In this document: in pieces, positions 32,943 through 45,677 of the stretch
Layout: each line of letters starts with the position of its first letter
Position numbering within the stretch: position 1 is the first letter of the stretch
Origin: Nocardiopsis potens DSM 45234
GTDB taxonomy: Bacteria; Actinomycetota; Actinomycetes; Streptosporangiales; Streptosporangiaceae
Direction of reading: 5' to 3'
DNA length: 64,000 nt
NCBI RefSeq assembly: GCF_000341105.1
Contig: NZ_ANBB01000015.1
Span: 62,001-126,000, forward strand
Notes under the pieces: generated by a model
What the model was told of the DNA's origin: nothing
The model's input: the letters and a program-made list of their open reading frames with translations, nothing else
Databases searched by the model: none
Translations under genes and position numbers: made by a program

Positions 32943-33548
32943 GTGATCCGCATCGTGCTGGCCGACGACGAGCACCTCGTCAGGGGGGCCATCGCCGCCC
33001 TGCTCGGCCTCGAAGAGGACCTCGACGTCGTCGCCGAGGTCGGCCGGGGCGACGAGGTGGAGGCGGCGGTGGCCGAGCACGGCGCGGACATCGCCGTCCT
33101 CGACATCGAGATGCCCGGCGCCACCGGCCTGGAGGTCGCCGCCCGGCTGAAGGAGAGCGCCCCCGGCTGCGGGGTGCTGGTGCTGACCAGCTTCGGCCGC
33201 CCCGGCTACCTGCGCCGGGCGCTGGACGCCGGGGCCCGCGGCTTCCTCGCCAAGGACGCCCCGGTGGACGAGCTGGCCGGCGCCGTGCGCAAGGTGCACG
33301 CCGGTGGCCGCTACATCGACACCGAGCTCGCCGCGGCCGCCATGACCAGCGGGGACAACCCGCTGACCCCGCGCGAGGCGGAAGTGCTCAAGGCGGCCGC
33401 CGACGGCCTGCCGGTCTCCGAGATCGCCCGCCGCATCCACCTCACCGAGGGGACGGTGCGCAACTACCTCTCCTCCTCGATCACCAAGACCGGGGCCGGC
33501 AACCGGCTGGGCGCCATCCGCAAGGCCCAGGAGATGGGCTGGCTGTGA
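32943..33548 (+). CDS. LuxR/NarL-family response regulator
   Basis: A 201-residue regulator. The receiver domain has the acidic pair DDE near residues 8-10, phosphoacceptor D54 in VLDIEMPG, the switch Thr in VLTSFG, and Lys in LAKDAP. The C-terminal helix-turn-helix starts at LTPREAEVLKAAADG and includes TEGTVRNYLSSS. I chose the GTG at 32943, which has AGGAG upstream; an in-frame ATG at 32928 overlaps the kinase stop. It is the presumed partner of the two kinases before it. Confidence 0.9.
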   Translation: MIRIVLADDEHLVRGAIAALLGLEEDLDVVAEVGRGDEVEAAVAEHGADIAVLDIEMPGATGLEVAARLKESAPGCGVLVLTSFGRPGYLRRALDAGARGFLAKDAPVDELAGAVRKVHAGGRYIDTELAAAAMTSGDNPLTPREAEVLKAAADGLPVSEIARRIHLTEGTVRNYLSSSITKTGAGNRLGAIRKAQEMGWL

Positions 33549-33574
33549 CCCGGCAGCCCCGTCCAGCCCTTCCG

Positions 33575-33638
33575 CGATGATCTCGACGCTCCGGCCCCGT
33601 CGGCGCACCGGGGCGGGGCCGCAACGTCGAGATCATCG
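33575..33638. repeat. 64-bp palindrome (family member 2)
   Basis: Arms begin CGATGATCTCGACG and end CGTCGAGATCATCG. Compared with the other members, one base pair has changed on both sides (T to C on the left, A to G on the right), so pairing is kept. It lies between convergent genes with stops at 33548 and 33656. Confidence 0.82.
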
Positions 33639-33655
33639 CCCTGGGGGAGGCGGTC

Positions 33656-34405
33656 TCAGCCCTGGTGGCGGGCGAAGCGCCAGGCGCCCGCGGCGGTGAG
33701 GGCGGCCGCGTAGCAGGCCAGCACCAGCAGGCCGAGGAGCCGGTGCCCGCCTCCGGCGCCCCCGGCTGCGGCGTCGCTCGCGGCACTGGGCAGGTAGAGC
33801 GCGAGGTCGGCGCGGCCCGCCAGGGTGAGCAGCGGGAACGCCAGGTACTCCAGGAGCATGGTGACGATGAAGGCCGCGGCGACGGCGGCCGCCGTGCTGC
33901 GCAGGGCGGCGCCGGTGCCCACCCCGATCGGCCCCCACAGCAGCAGGGCGGCGGCCAGGCCCGACAGGGACGCGGCCACCTCGGGGGAGCCCAGCGCGGT
34001 CGGGAGGCCGTTCGCGGCGAGCACGGCGGCGACCGCCGCGGTGCCCGCGCCGACCGCGGTCACCGCGCAGACCGCCGCCGCACCGCTGCCCACGGCGAGC
34101 TTCGCCAGGTAGACGGTGCTCCGGCGGGGCTCGGCGAGCAGCGTCTGGGCGATGCTGCCGGACCGGTACTCGTGGGTGACCAGGACGATCCCGATGACCA
34201 GCGGGAACAGGTAGCCCAGCGCGAGCGGGGCCTTGTAGAGCACCACCGTGTCGGCGGCCGAGTCCGGGGCGGAGCCGAGGCCCAGCCAGAGCTGCGCCAG
34301 GGCGCCGACCAGCAGCGCGCTGACCGCGGCCAGGCCGGCCAGGAGCAGCCAGGTGCTCTTCGCGGTGGTGAGCTTCAGCAGCTCGGAGCGGATCTGGACG
34401 GTCAC
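33656..34405 (-). CDS. ABC-2 family membrane protein
   Basis: A 249-residue membrane protein with about six hydrophobic segments. Features are SELLKLTTAKSTWLLL at the N-terminus and VTHEYRSGSIAQTLLAEPRR after the second segment, the typical EYR(S/T)G loop of ABC-2 subunits of the bacitracin/BcrB-like type. The GTG at 34405 overlaps the stop of the ATPase gene (GTGA). The C-terminal Gly/Ala region AAAGGAGGGHR is a short linker. Confidence 0.83.
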   Translation of the reverse strand: MTVQIRSELLKLTTAKSTWLLLAGLAAVSALLVGALAQLWLGLGSAPDSAADTVVLYKAPLALGYLFPLVIGIVLVTHEYRSGSIAQTLLAEPRRSTVYLAKLAVGSGAAAVCAVTAVGAGTAAVAAVLAANGLPTALGSPEVAASLSGLAAALLLWGPIGVGTGAALRSTAAAVAAAFIVTMLLEYLAFPLLTLAGRADLALYLPSAASDAAAGGAGGGHRLLGLLVLACYAAALTAAGAWRFARHQG

Positions 34406-35181
34406 TGCAGGCCTCCTCGGGCGGGTCGGGTGTCGCCGGTCCGGGTCAGCTCCAGGAACGCCGACTCCAGGGTCCGCGGCTCCGGGGCGCCCCCGGCGGG
34501 GACGGCGGCGGGGGCGCGGAGCAGGGCGTCGAGCGGGCCGGCGTGCACCACCCGGCCCCGGTCCAGCAGCACCACGTCGTCCACGGTCCGCTCCATCTCG
34601 GCCAGCAGGTGGCTGGAGACCAGCACGGTGCCGCCGCCGTCCGCGAAGTCCCGGAGGAACTCGCGGAGCCACCGGATGCCGTCCGGGTCCAGCCCGTTGG
34701 CGGGCTCGTCGAGGACCAGCAGCTCCGGCCCGCCGAGCAGGGCGGTGGCCAGGGAGAGCCGCTGCCGCATGCCGAGCGAGTAGCCCCGGGTGGGCCGGTC
34801 CGCCGCGCCGGTCAGCCCGACCAGTTCCAGCACCTCCGCGATCCGCTCCGGGCCGGCCCCCGCCGGTCCGGCGTAGCAGCGCAGGTGGTTCCGGCCGGTG
34901 CGGCCGGGCGGGAAGGCCCGCTCGTCCAGGACCGCCCCCACCGAGCGGGCCGGGGAGGGAAGGTCGGCGTAGCTCCGCCCGAACACCTCGGCCCGCCCGG
35001 AGGTCGGCCGGGTCAGTCCGAACAGCATGCGCAGCGTCGTCGATTTCCCCGCGCCGTTCGGGCCGAGGAATCCGGTGATCCGGCCCCGGCGGACGGAGAA
35101 CGAGACGCCGTCGACGGCGGGCGTTCCGCGGAACTCCTTTCTCAGTTCGCGGGCGGATATCACTTCTTCGGCATCGGGCAC
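34402..35181 (-). CDS. ABC transporter ATP-binding protein, BcrA-like
   Basis: A 259-residue ATPase. Walker A GPNGAGKST lies near residues 41-49, the signature is YSLGMRQRLSLATALL (G-M replaces the usual G-G, as in BcrA-type proteins), Walker B is LLVLDEPANGLDPDG, and the H-loop is SSHLLAEME. The BcrA family exports or detoxifies peptide and membrane-active compounds. The GTG start has GGAGG upstream with short spacing. The gene is divergent from the kinase/regulator pair at 35420, which probably controls it. Confidence 0.85.
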   Translation of the reverse strand: MPDAEEVISARELRKEFRGTPAVDGVSFSVRRGRITGFLGPNGAGKSTTLRMLFGLTRPTSGRAEVFGRSYADLPSPARSVGAVLDERAFPPGRTGRNHLRCYAGPAGAGPERIAEVLELVGLTGAADRPTRGYSLGMRQRLSLATALLGGPELLVLDEPANGLDPDGIRWLREFLRDFADGGGTVLVSSHLLAEMERTVDDVVLLDRGRVVHAGPLDALLRAPAAVPAGGAPEPRTLESAFLELTRTGDTRPARGGLQ

Positions 35182-35419
35182 GCCGCCTCCCAGGGCAGAT
35201 CGGGAAAAGGGAACGGATCCGCGCCGGCCGCGAAAGGGAATCCGGCGGTGCCTCGAACATAGCGATCCGGGAATGGGAATTCACTGGGCCGTTTGTCATG
35301 CCGGCGGCGGTGAGTTTCGCAGGGGATTCCGATGACGGGCGCGGGTTCCCCGGGCCGCCCGGCCTCGGCGAGGATGGGGCGGGCACCGCCGCCGGGGCGG
35401 GCCGGGAGAGGGGGGGGAC

Positions 35420-36640
35420 GTGCGCGGACCGACACTGGACGAGCAGGGGCTCCGCCAGGCCAGGAAGATCGTGCTGGGGCTGTACGCCGGCGGGACCTCG
35501 GGGCTCGTCGTGCTGCTCGCCGCGAACGGCCTGACCGAGATGTCCGACATCTCTGGCGTCGGGCGGCCGCGGCTGATCGCGGCGGCCCTGCTCGCCCTGC
35601 CGCTGACCGGGTGCCTGCTGCTGATGGCCGCCGACCGGGTCGGGATCAGGCCGAGCGGCCCCCCGCTGTTCTGGGGCTCCTACGCGGTGCTGGCCGCGAT
35701 GGCCGCCGCCGCCGGGGTGCAGATGTGGACGATGATGATCGCCGGAGTCTGGTGGGCCGGGTGCGCCCTGGCCGAACCGAGGCGGCGCGTCCTCGCCGCC
35801 GCCCTCCTCCTCCCGGTGCTGTTCGGCCCGGCCGCGCTGACCGGCCCCGAATGGCCGCTCGCGCTGGGGACCGCGGTGTTCATGGGCCTCTACCCGGTGC
35901 TCACCGGGGCGTTCGTCTACTACGCCGACCGCTGCCTGCTCTGGCTGCTGGACCTGATCGGCGAGGCGGTCGCCGGGCGCGAGCTGCGGGCCCGGCTCGC
36001 CGCGAGCGAGGAGCGGGCGCGGATCGCCCGGGACATCCACGACCTGCTCGGGCACAGCCTGTCCGGGATCGCGGTGCGCAGCCAGCTCGCCGCCCGGCTG
36101 ACCGGGCGGGACCCGGAGGCGGCCTCGGCGGAGATGCGCGGCGTGCAGCAGGCCGCCCGGGAGGCCCTGGGCGAGGTGCGCGCCGCCGTCGCCGGGTACA
36201 GGGAGGCCGACCTGGAGGCCGAGGTGCGCAGCGTCGGCGACGTGCTGTCCGCCGTCGGCGCCCGCTGCGACCTGCGGGTGGACGGCGGCGTGCCGGCCGG
36301 GCTGAGCGGGGTGGCCGCCTGGCTGGTCCGGGAGGCGGGGACCAACGCCATCCGGCACGCCCGGCCGCGCCGCTTCTCCGCGGCGGTCCGCCGCCTCCCG
36401 GAGGCGGTGGAGGTCGAGGTCGCCAACGACGGCGTGCCCGGCCGCGCCGGCCCCGGAGGGCCCGCCGAGGGGAGCGGCCTGGCCGGGATGAGGGAGCGCG
36501 CCGCCGCGGTCGGCGGCACGCTGACCGCCGGTCCGGACGGGGCCGGCGGCTACCGGGTCCGCGCCGTACTGCCGGCCGCGGAACCGGGGCGGGCGCCGGC
36601 GCCGCCCGCGATCGACGAACGGGAGGGGACCGCCGCATGA
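35420..36640 (+). CDS. NarL-type sensor histidine kinase (third)
   Basis: A 406-residue kinase related to the two upstream. It has about five membrane segments (residues ~17-165) and the phosphoacceptor stretch IARDIHDLLGHSLSGIAVRS with the histidine near residue 207. The ATPase boxes are REAGTNAIRHA and GSGLAGMRERA. The GTG at 35420 follows a G-rich ribosome site. Its stop overlaps the following regulator. The 238-nt gap to the divergent ABC operon (35182-35419) holds TTTGTCATGCC and AT-richer DNA, but no clear paired operator. Confidence 0.87.
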   Translation: MRGPTLDEQGLRQARKIVLGLYAGGTSGLVVLLAANGLTEMSDISGVGRPRLIAAALLALPLTGCLLLMAADRVGIRPSGPPLFWGSYAVLAAMAAAAGVQMWTMMIAGVWWAGCALAEPRRRVLAAALLLPVLFGPAALTGPEWPLALGTAVFMGLYPVLTGAFVYYADRCLLWLLDLIGEAVAGRELRARLAASEERARIARDIHDLLGHSLSGIAVRSQLAARLTGRDPEAASAEMRGVQQAAREALGEVRAAVAGYREADLEAEVRSVGDVLSAVGARCDLRVDGGVPAGLSGVAAWLVREAGTNAIRHARPRRFSAAVRRLPEAVEVEVANDGVPGRAGPGGPAEGSGLAGMRERAAAVGGTLTAGPDGAGGYRVRAVLPAAEPGRAPAPPAIDEREGTAA

Positions 36641-37242
36641 TCCGGATCGTGCTCGCCGACGACGAGCACCTGGTGCGCGGGGCGGTCGCCGCCCTGCTCG
36701 GCCTCGAAGGCGACCTGGAGGTCGTCGCCCAGGTGGGGCGGGGCGACGAGGTCGCCGCGGCGGTGGCCGGGCACGGCGCGGACATCGCCGTGCTGGACAT
36801 CGAGATGCCCGGCGCCACCGGCCTGGAGGCCATCGCCGCGACCCTGGCCGCCGCCCCGGGTTGCGGGGTGCTGGTGCTGACCAGCTTCGGCCGCCCCGGC
36901 TACCTGCGCCGCGCTCTGGACGCAGGGGCCCGCGGCTTCATCGCCAAGGACGCCCCGGTCGAAGAGCTGGCCGAGGCCGTCCGCAAGGTGCACGCCGGCG
37001 GCCTGAGCATCGACTCCGGCCTGGCCGCCACCGCCATGATGGCCGGGGGCAGCCCGCTCACCCCGCGCGAGGCCGACACCCTGCGCGCGGCGGCCGACGG
37101 CGGCACCGTCACCGACATCGCCCGCACCCTCCACCTGGCCCGCGGCACCGTGCGCAACCACCTCTCCGCCGCCATCGCCAAGACCGGAGCCGCCAACCGC
37201 CTGGGCGCCATCCGCAAGGCCCGGGAGATGGGCTGGCTGTGA
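36637..37242 (+). CDS. LuxR/NarL-family response regulator
   Basis: A 201-residue close paralogue of the regulator at 32943-33548. The receiver has D54 in VLDIEMPG and K in IAKDAP; the HTH spans LTPREADTLRAAADGG to RGTVRNHLSAA. It is translationally coupled to the kinase (ATGA). The near-identical receivers suggest that both systems arose by duplication of a kinase-regulator-ABC block and could cross-talk. Confidence 0.9.
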   Translation: MIRIVLADDEHLVRGAVAALLGLEGDLEVVAQVGRGDEVAAAVAGHGADIAVLDIEMPGATGLEAIAATLAAAPGCGVLVLTSFGRPGYLRRALDAGARGFIAKDAPVEELAEAVRKVHAGGLSIDSGLAATAMMAGGSPLTPREADTLRAAADGGTVTDIARTLHLARGTVRNHLSAAIAKTGAANRLGAIRKAREMGWL

Positions 37243-37305
37243 GAGGCGTGTCCTCTTCCGGGAAACCGGAACCGTGCGTATGCTTTTTGTAATACGTTCT
37301 GGGTC

Positions 37306-37575
37306 ATGTTCAGGGCGGTTCAGTGGAGCGATGCATCCGAAGAGCACATCGGCCGGCACGGGGTGCTGCCGCAAGAGGTGGAGGACGTCCTCTTCCATCC
37401 GCCGCGCTGGGTCGAATGGCGGAGGGATTCGACCCGGGCGGTGTTCGGGCGGACGGGGGAGGGGCGCTACCTGGCGGTGCTCGTCGCGGATCGGGGCCGG
37501 GGCGAGGTGTTCGTGGTGACCGCGCGGGACATGACCCTCGCGGAACGGAAGACCTATCGGAAGAAGGCGAAGTGA
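37306..37575 (+). CDS. BrnT-like toxin
   Basis: An 89-residue protein. It has the BrnT arrangement: an early histidine-glycine (GRHGVLPQEVEDVLF), central beta strands (RYLAVLVADRGRGEVFVVTARDM) and a C-terminal LAERKTYRKKA helix. BrnT proteins are RelE-fold ribonucleases that block translation. The gene is directly followed by a ribbon-helix-helix-like gene with the stop and ATG touching, as for a type II pair. TGTAAT lies 13-18 nt before the ATG and could be a -10 box. Toxicity is inferred. Confidence 0.72.
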   Translation: MFRAVQWSDASEEHIGRHGVLPQEVEDVLFHPPRWVEWRRDSTRAVFGRTGEGRYLAVLVADRGRGEVFVVTARDMTLAERKTYRKKAK

Positions 37576-37893
37576 ATGGCGAAGGACAGGGAAGAACTGG
37601 AACGCCTCGCTGAGCGGTTCGAGACCGAAGACCAGTCGGCGGCGATCGAGCGGGCCGAGCGGGACGACTCGGCGGCCGTCGAGCCCATGGTCGTGACGTC
37701 GCTGCGGCTGCCCAAGCCGGTCATGGACGCGGTGCGCGACCAGGCGGCGGAGCGCGGCGTCAAGCCCACGCAGCTCATACGGGAATGGGTGGAGGAACGC
37801 GCGGTGGCCGGCATGGAGCTCGGCGGAACGGCGGTGCCCGTCTCGGCGCTGCTCGCCTTCGTCGCGGAGCACGCCGAGCGCCGCACGGCGTGA
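37576..37893 (+). CDS. BrnA/CopG-like antitoxin
   Basis: A 105-residue protein. An acidic helical N-terminus is followed by a ribbon-helix-helix motif, VVTSLRLPKPVMDAVRDQAA and VKPTQLIREWVEERA. This pattern is shared by antitoxins that neutralise the toxin and repress the promoter. The ATG immediately follows the toxin stop (TGAATG). Toxin-first order matches BrnTA systems. Confidence 0.75.
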   Translation: MAKDREELERLAERFETEDQSAAIERAERDDSAAVEPMVVTSLRLPKPVMDAVRDQAAERGVKPTQLIREWVEERAVAGMELGGTAVPVSALLAFVAEHAERRTA

Positions 37894-37912
37894 GCGGGCG
37901 CGAGCCGCCCCC

Positions 37913-37934
37913 CTGAGGGTGCTCCGCACCTCAG
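37913..37934. terminator. hairpin between convergent antitoxin and phosphatase genes
   Basis: CTGAGG-GTGC pairs with GCAC-CTCAG around TCC, with one bulged G. It overlaps the stop codon of the minus-strand phosphatase gene and lies 20 nt past the antitoxin stop, so it may terminate the latter. Confidence 0.45.
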
Positions 37935-40114
37935 AGGAAGCGCAGCACCAGCATCGCCGTGTCGTCGGTGTGGCCGCCCGGGGCGAACTCCTCCAGTTCG
38001 CGGTCAAGGCGGCCGATGACGGCCTGGGCGGTCAGGCCCGAGCAGGAGGAGAAGAGCTCCATCAGGCCCTCGTCGCCGAGCATGGAGCTCTCGTTGCGGC
38101 GCTCGGTGACGCCGTCGGTGACGGCGAGCAGCACGTCGCCGGAGTCGATCTCCACCGTCTCGGTGAAGAAGTCGACGTCCTCGAACGCGCCGAGCAGCGG
38201 CTGGGAGGTGCCGACCGGGACGACCTTGCCCTTGCGGGTGAGCTTGATCGGCAGCGGGTGGCCCGCGGAGACCAGCCGGATGCGCATGCCCTCCCCGGGG
38301 TCGCCGAGCGGGGTCATCTCGCCGTAGAGCATGGTGAGGAACCGGGTCGAGGTGTTCTCGTCCAGGATGGCCAGGTTGAGCCGGTCCATGATGTGCGCCG
38401 GGGAGAAGCCCTCCCGGGCCAGCGCGCGCAGGGTGTGCCGGGCCAGGCCGGTGACGGCCGCCGCCTCCGGGCCGGTGCCGCAGACGTCGCCGATGGCGAA
38501 GCACCAGCGGCCGTCGGTGGCGAACACGTCGTAGAAGTCGCCGCCCACCACGGTCCGCTCGTCCGCCGGGCGGTAGAAGACCGCGTGGTCCACCCCCGGG
38601 ATGCTCGGCTCTTTCTCCTTGGCCGGCAGCAGGCTCCGCTGGAGCGCCTCGCTCATCTCGGTCTGCCCGGCGTACAGCCGGGCGTTCTCCATCGCCGAGG
38701 CGACCCGGCCGGCCAGGTCGTTGGCGACGTCGACGTCCTCCCGGGTGAAGTCGCGGCCGGCCTGGCGGCCCAGCGTCATCCGGCCCAGGGCGCGGCCGTG
38801 CGCCACCAGCGGGACGCTGATCGCCGAGCTCTCCGCCAGCTCCAGGGTGAGCTCGTCGGTCAGCCCGGCGGCGGTCACCAGCTCGCGCGACCACAGCGGC
38901 CGCGGGCTCTGCTGCTCGGGCGGCGGCAGCGTGGACAGCAGCGTGCGCAGCACGTCGTTGTAGTTCTCGTTGGCGTGCACCGCGTGCGACAGCCGGGTGA
39001 CGCCCAGGTCGCTGATGATGTGCACGGCGCACCACTCGCCCAGCCGGGACGTGGTGAGCTGGGCCGCCAGGGCCGCGGTCAGCGGCTCGTCCAGCGTCCC
39101 GGTGAGCAGGTCGCTGGCCTCGGCGAGGAAGCTCAGCGACGCCCGCCGGGACAGCTCCACCTCGGCCAGCCGGGCGCGCTCCACCGGCAGTGCCATCCGG
39201 TCCGCGCCCTCCTGCAGCCGGCGCGCGGCCGTGTCGCCGAAGTGCCGGGTGCGCCGCGAGGCCACCCCGATCAGCCCGGTGATCCTGCCCTCCACGATCA
39301 GCGGCGCGGTGACCAGGGAGCGCATCCCCGTGTCGGCGAGCCGGCCGCGGTGCGCGCGGGCGATCATCAGGTCGTCGTTGATCACCGCGCCGGGCGCCGG
39401 GGCGGCCGAGGGGAACGTCTCCTCGGTGCGGCTGCGGAACGGTCGCCAGTCCCCGTCGGACAGGCCGGCCCCGGCGCGCACCTCCCACTCGGTCTCGTCG
39501 GTGGTGGCCAGCGCGATGTAGGCGGCGTCGCCGCCGAGCGCGGCGCGCGCGTACTCCACGGTGCGGTCCAGCAGGTCGGGCAGGGCCAGCCGGGCGGAGA
39601 GCGCCGCGTCCAGCGCGGCCCACGGGCCCGGCCGGGGCGCGCGGCGGCGCTGCGGGCGCACCGGGGCCGGCGGGGCCAGCGGCCGCTCCGCGGACTCCTC
39701 GTCGTCGGGCACCCGGAACCAGACGGCCTTGTCCTCTTTGCTGTAGGCGACGCCCCAGGAGGCGGCGATCGCCGCGGCCAGCGCCAGGCCCAGGCCGCCG
39801 CTGCGGGCGTTCTCGGTGGAGGGCGAGGTGTCCACCGCCAGCGGGCCGGCCTGGGGCAGGGCCCGCTCCGGGACCCGGTCGGCCACGACCACCTCGACCT
39901 GGCCCGCGTAGCGGCGGACCGTGACCTCCAGCGGGCTCTCGGCGTGGATCACCGCGTTGGTCGCCAGCTCGCTGACGAGCAGCACCACGTCGTCGGCGGA
40001 GCGCCCCACCGCCCACTGGTCGAGGGTCTCCCGGACGAACGCGCGCGCCTCGGCGGCGGACTCCGGAACGGGAGGGAACTCCCTGCTGGCGACCTTCATC
40101 GCATCATGTGGCAT
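37931..40114 (-). CDS. SpoIIE-type PP2C phosphatase with ATPase and GAF domains
   Basis: About 727 residues. An RsbW-like ATPase domain lies at about 15-145 (LVSELATNAVIHA as N-box, SGGLGLALA as G-box). Two GAF-type regions follow at about 175-490 (DRTVEYARAALGGDAAYIAL; RLGEWCAVHIISDL). A SpoIIE phosphatase domain occupies about 520-727 (VGGDFYDVF, AIGDVCGTGPEAA, HPLPIKL, VTDGVTERRN, DDTAMLVLR). It joins kinase-like and phosphatase modules of partner switching and probably dephosphorylates a STAS antagonist in response to a GAF ligand. The start is ambiguous between ATG 40114 and ATG 40099. It is divergent from the HAMP-rich kinase. Confidence 0.87.
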   Translation of the reverse strand: MPHDAMKVASREFPPVPESAAEARAFVRETLDQWAVGRSADDVVLLVSELATNAVIHAESPLEVTVRRYAGQVEVVVADRVPERALPQAGPLAVDTSPSTENARSGGLGLALAAAIAASWGVAYSKEDKAVWFRVPDDEESAERPLAPPAPVRPQRRRAPRPGPWAALDAALSARLALPDLLDRTVEYARAALGGDAAYIALATTDETEWEVRAGAGLSDGDWRPFRSRTEETFPSAAPAPGAVINDDLMIARAHRGRLADTGMRSLVTAPLIVEGRITGLIGVASRRTRHFGDTAARRLQEGADRMALPVERARLAEVELSRRASLSFLAEASDLLTGTLDEPLTAALAAQLTTSRLGEWCAVHIISDLGVTRLSHAVHANENYNDVLRTLLSTLPPPEQQSPRPLWSRELVTAAGLTDELTLELAESSAISVPLVAHGRALGRMTLGRQAGRDFTREDVDVANDLAGRVASAMENARLYAGQTEMSEALQRSLLPAKEKEPSIPGVDHAVFYRPADERTVVGGDFYDVFATDGRWCFAIGDVCGTGPEAAAVTGLARHTLRALAREGFSPAHIMDRLNLAILDENTSTRFLTMLYGEMTPLGDPGEGMRIRLVSAGHPLPIKLTRKGKVVPVGTSQPLLGAFEDVDFFTETVEIDSGDVLLAVTDGVTERRNESSMLGDEGLMELFSSCSGLTAQAVIGRLDRELEEFAPGGHTDDTAMLVLRFL

Positions 40115-40468
40115 CGTGAAGCCGTACGGTTTCCTTCGGTGGCGGACTCTTCGGTGGCGGACGGCTCGGGCGGCCCGGATGCCCGGTGCCGGAAACCCGG
40201 TCGGGCACACCAGCCGAGGGTATCCGCCCGCTCCATCCCTACCCCCATCCGCCTACTGACCGACCCGCGGTGTCGGAACGGTCCTCACATGGGCACAGTA
40301 GGAGACAACGCAGTCATGATGGCAGAACGACCGTGTATTGAGCAGCCCGGCCGAATAACGTGAACCACCGCGGCCCGTGAGACCCCCCGAGCCACGGGTC
40401 TCCGGTGCTCCCCCCGGGGCCTGGGGCGGGCGCGGCCGCGCGATGGGGACAGCCCAAGGAGGGGATCC
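40115..40468. promoter_or_regulatory. divergent region between phosphatase and hybrid kinase
   Basis: The 354-nt region holds no gene. It includes an AT-richer segment around 40300-40365 (ATGATGGCAGAACG, TATTGAGC, GAATAACG) likely to contain the promoters. AAGGAGGGG at 40457-40465 is the kinase ribosome site. No repeated operator was recognised. Confidence 0.35.
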
Positions 40469-44728
<4,260 letters not shown>

Positions 44729-44730
44729 AC

Positions 44731-45369
44731 GTGCCGCAGAAGGCCAACATCCTCCTCGTGGACGACCGCGACGAGAACCTGACCGCCCTGGAGGCGATCC
44801 TCACCTCCCTGGACCAGAACCTGGTGCGGGCCGGCTCCGGTGAGGAGGCGCTCAAGGCCCTGCTCGAAGACGACTTCGCGGTCATCCTGCTGGACGTGAT
44901 GATGCCGGGCATGGACGGCTTCGAGACCGCCACCCACATCAAGCAGCGGGAGAAGACCCGGGACGTGCCGATCATCTTCCTGACCGGCGTCGGCATCGAC
45001 CGCCACCAGGTGTTCCGCGGCTACGCCTCTCGCGCGATCGACTACCTCACCAAGCCGTTCGACCCGTGGGTGCTCCGCTCGAAGGTGGAGGTCTTCGTCG
45101 AGCTGTTCCAGGTCAAGCAGCGGCTCAAGGACCAGGCCCGGCTGCTCCAGCGCCAGCTGGTCGAGGAGGCCGGGGTGGACGCCGAGCCGCTCAGCGCACG
45201 CCTGGCCCGCCAGGTCGGCGAGGTCAACGCGGGCCTGGAGCCGCTGCGCGAGCTGATCGTCACCGGCGACCGCCACACCGACCAGCGCACCGTCGACGCC
45301 GTGCGCGACCTGGCCGAATCGGTGGCCCGCCTGACCACCATGGTGGAGTCCATCCGCGGCCCGGAATGA
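44731..45369 (+). CDS. response regulator with C-terminal helical domain
   Basis: A 212-residue protein. The receiver domain (residues 5-125) has DD at 11-12, phosphoacceptor D55 in LLDVMMPG, the switch Thr in FLTGVG and Lys in LTKPFDP. The remaining ~85 residues are helical (KQRLKDQARLLQRQL and LARQVGEVNAGLEPL) with no DNA-binding or enzymatic domain. It starts with GTG 2 nt after the hybrid kinase stop (AGGAG upstream) and is probably its direct phosphorelay partner. It may act by protein-protein contact. Confidence 0.87.
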   Translation: MPQKANILLVDDRDENLTALEAILTSLDQNLVRAGSGEEALKALLEDDFAVILLDVMMPGMDGFETATHIKQREKTRDVPIIFLTGVGIDRHQVFRGYASRAIDYLTKPFDPWVLRSKVEVFVELFQVKQRLKDQARLLQRQLVEEAGVDAEPLSARLARQVGEVNAGLEPLRELIVTGDRHTDQRTVDAVRDLAESVARLTTMVESIRGPE

Positions 45370-45440
45370 CCCGGGGGAACCGGAGTGGCCCGGAGTTGCC
45401 TGGAGTGACCCGGGGTGACCCGGAGTGACCCGAGGTGGGG
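45361..45440 (+). repeat. decamer tandem repeat, about eight copies
   Basis: Copies of a CCGGAGTGAC-like decamer run from the last codons of the response regulator gene into the intergenic region (for example CGGAGTGGCC, CGGAGTTGCC, TGGAGTGACC, CGGGGTGACC, CGGAGTGACC). The array leads directly into composite element B. Confidence 0.75.
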
Positions 45441-45459
45441 TCGGGCGCTCCGGCCCGAC

Positions 45460-45677
45460 GCGGCGCCCCACGGGGTGGAGGTTCAAGTGAGCGGCGAAGG
45501 CGGCGGCGGGGACCGGCTGGTCGGTTCGGTGCGGCGTCTCACGGGGCGGGGGTTCAGACAGGCGGCGACGGCGCCGGTAGGGGCGGGGCGGGGGTGGTCG
45601 CCCGGGTGTCGGGCCCCACGGGGTCGGGGTTCAGGCGGGCGGCGAAGACGGGAGGGGGACCGGCTGGTCGGTCGGGT
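45460..45677 (+). repeat. composite element B, left hairpin array (3 units)
   Basis: Units start at 45460, 45531 and 45608 (periods 71, 77, 70) and belong to the same family as the arrays in copy A. The 70-nt type has the hairpin GGACCG-GCTGGT-CGGTTC, where a GU wobble replaces a pair, so pairing potential is kept. This side corresponds to the three-unit right array of copy A. Confidence 0.82.

Noticed and set aside
33656-36358. A single 900-codon minus-strand frame covering the ABC permease and beyond
   Set aside because: Only its last 249 codons have membrane-protein character; the upstream part overlaps the ATPase gene and the divergent kinase in other frames.
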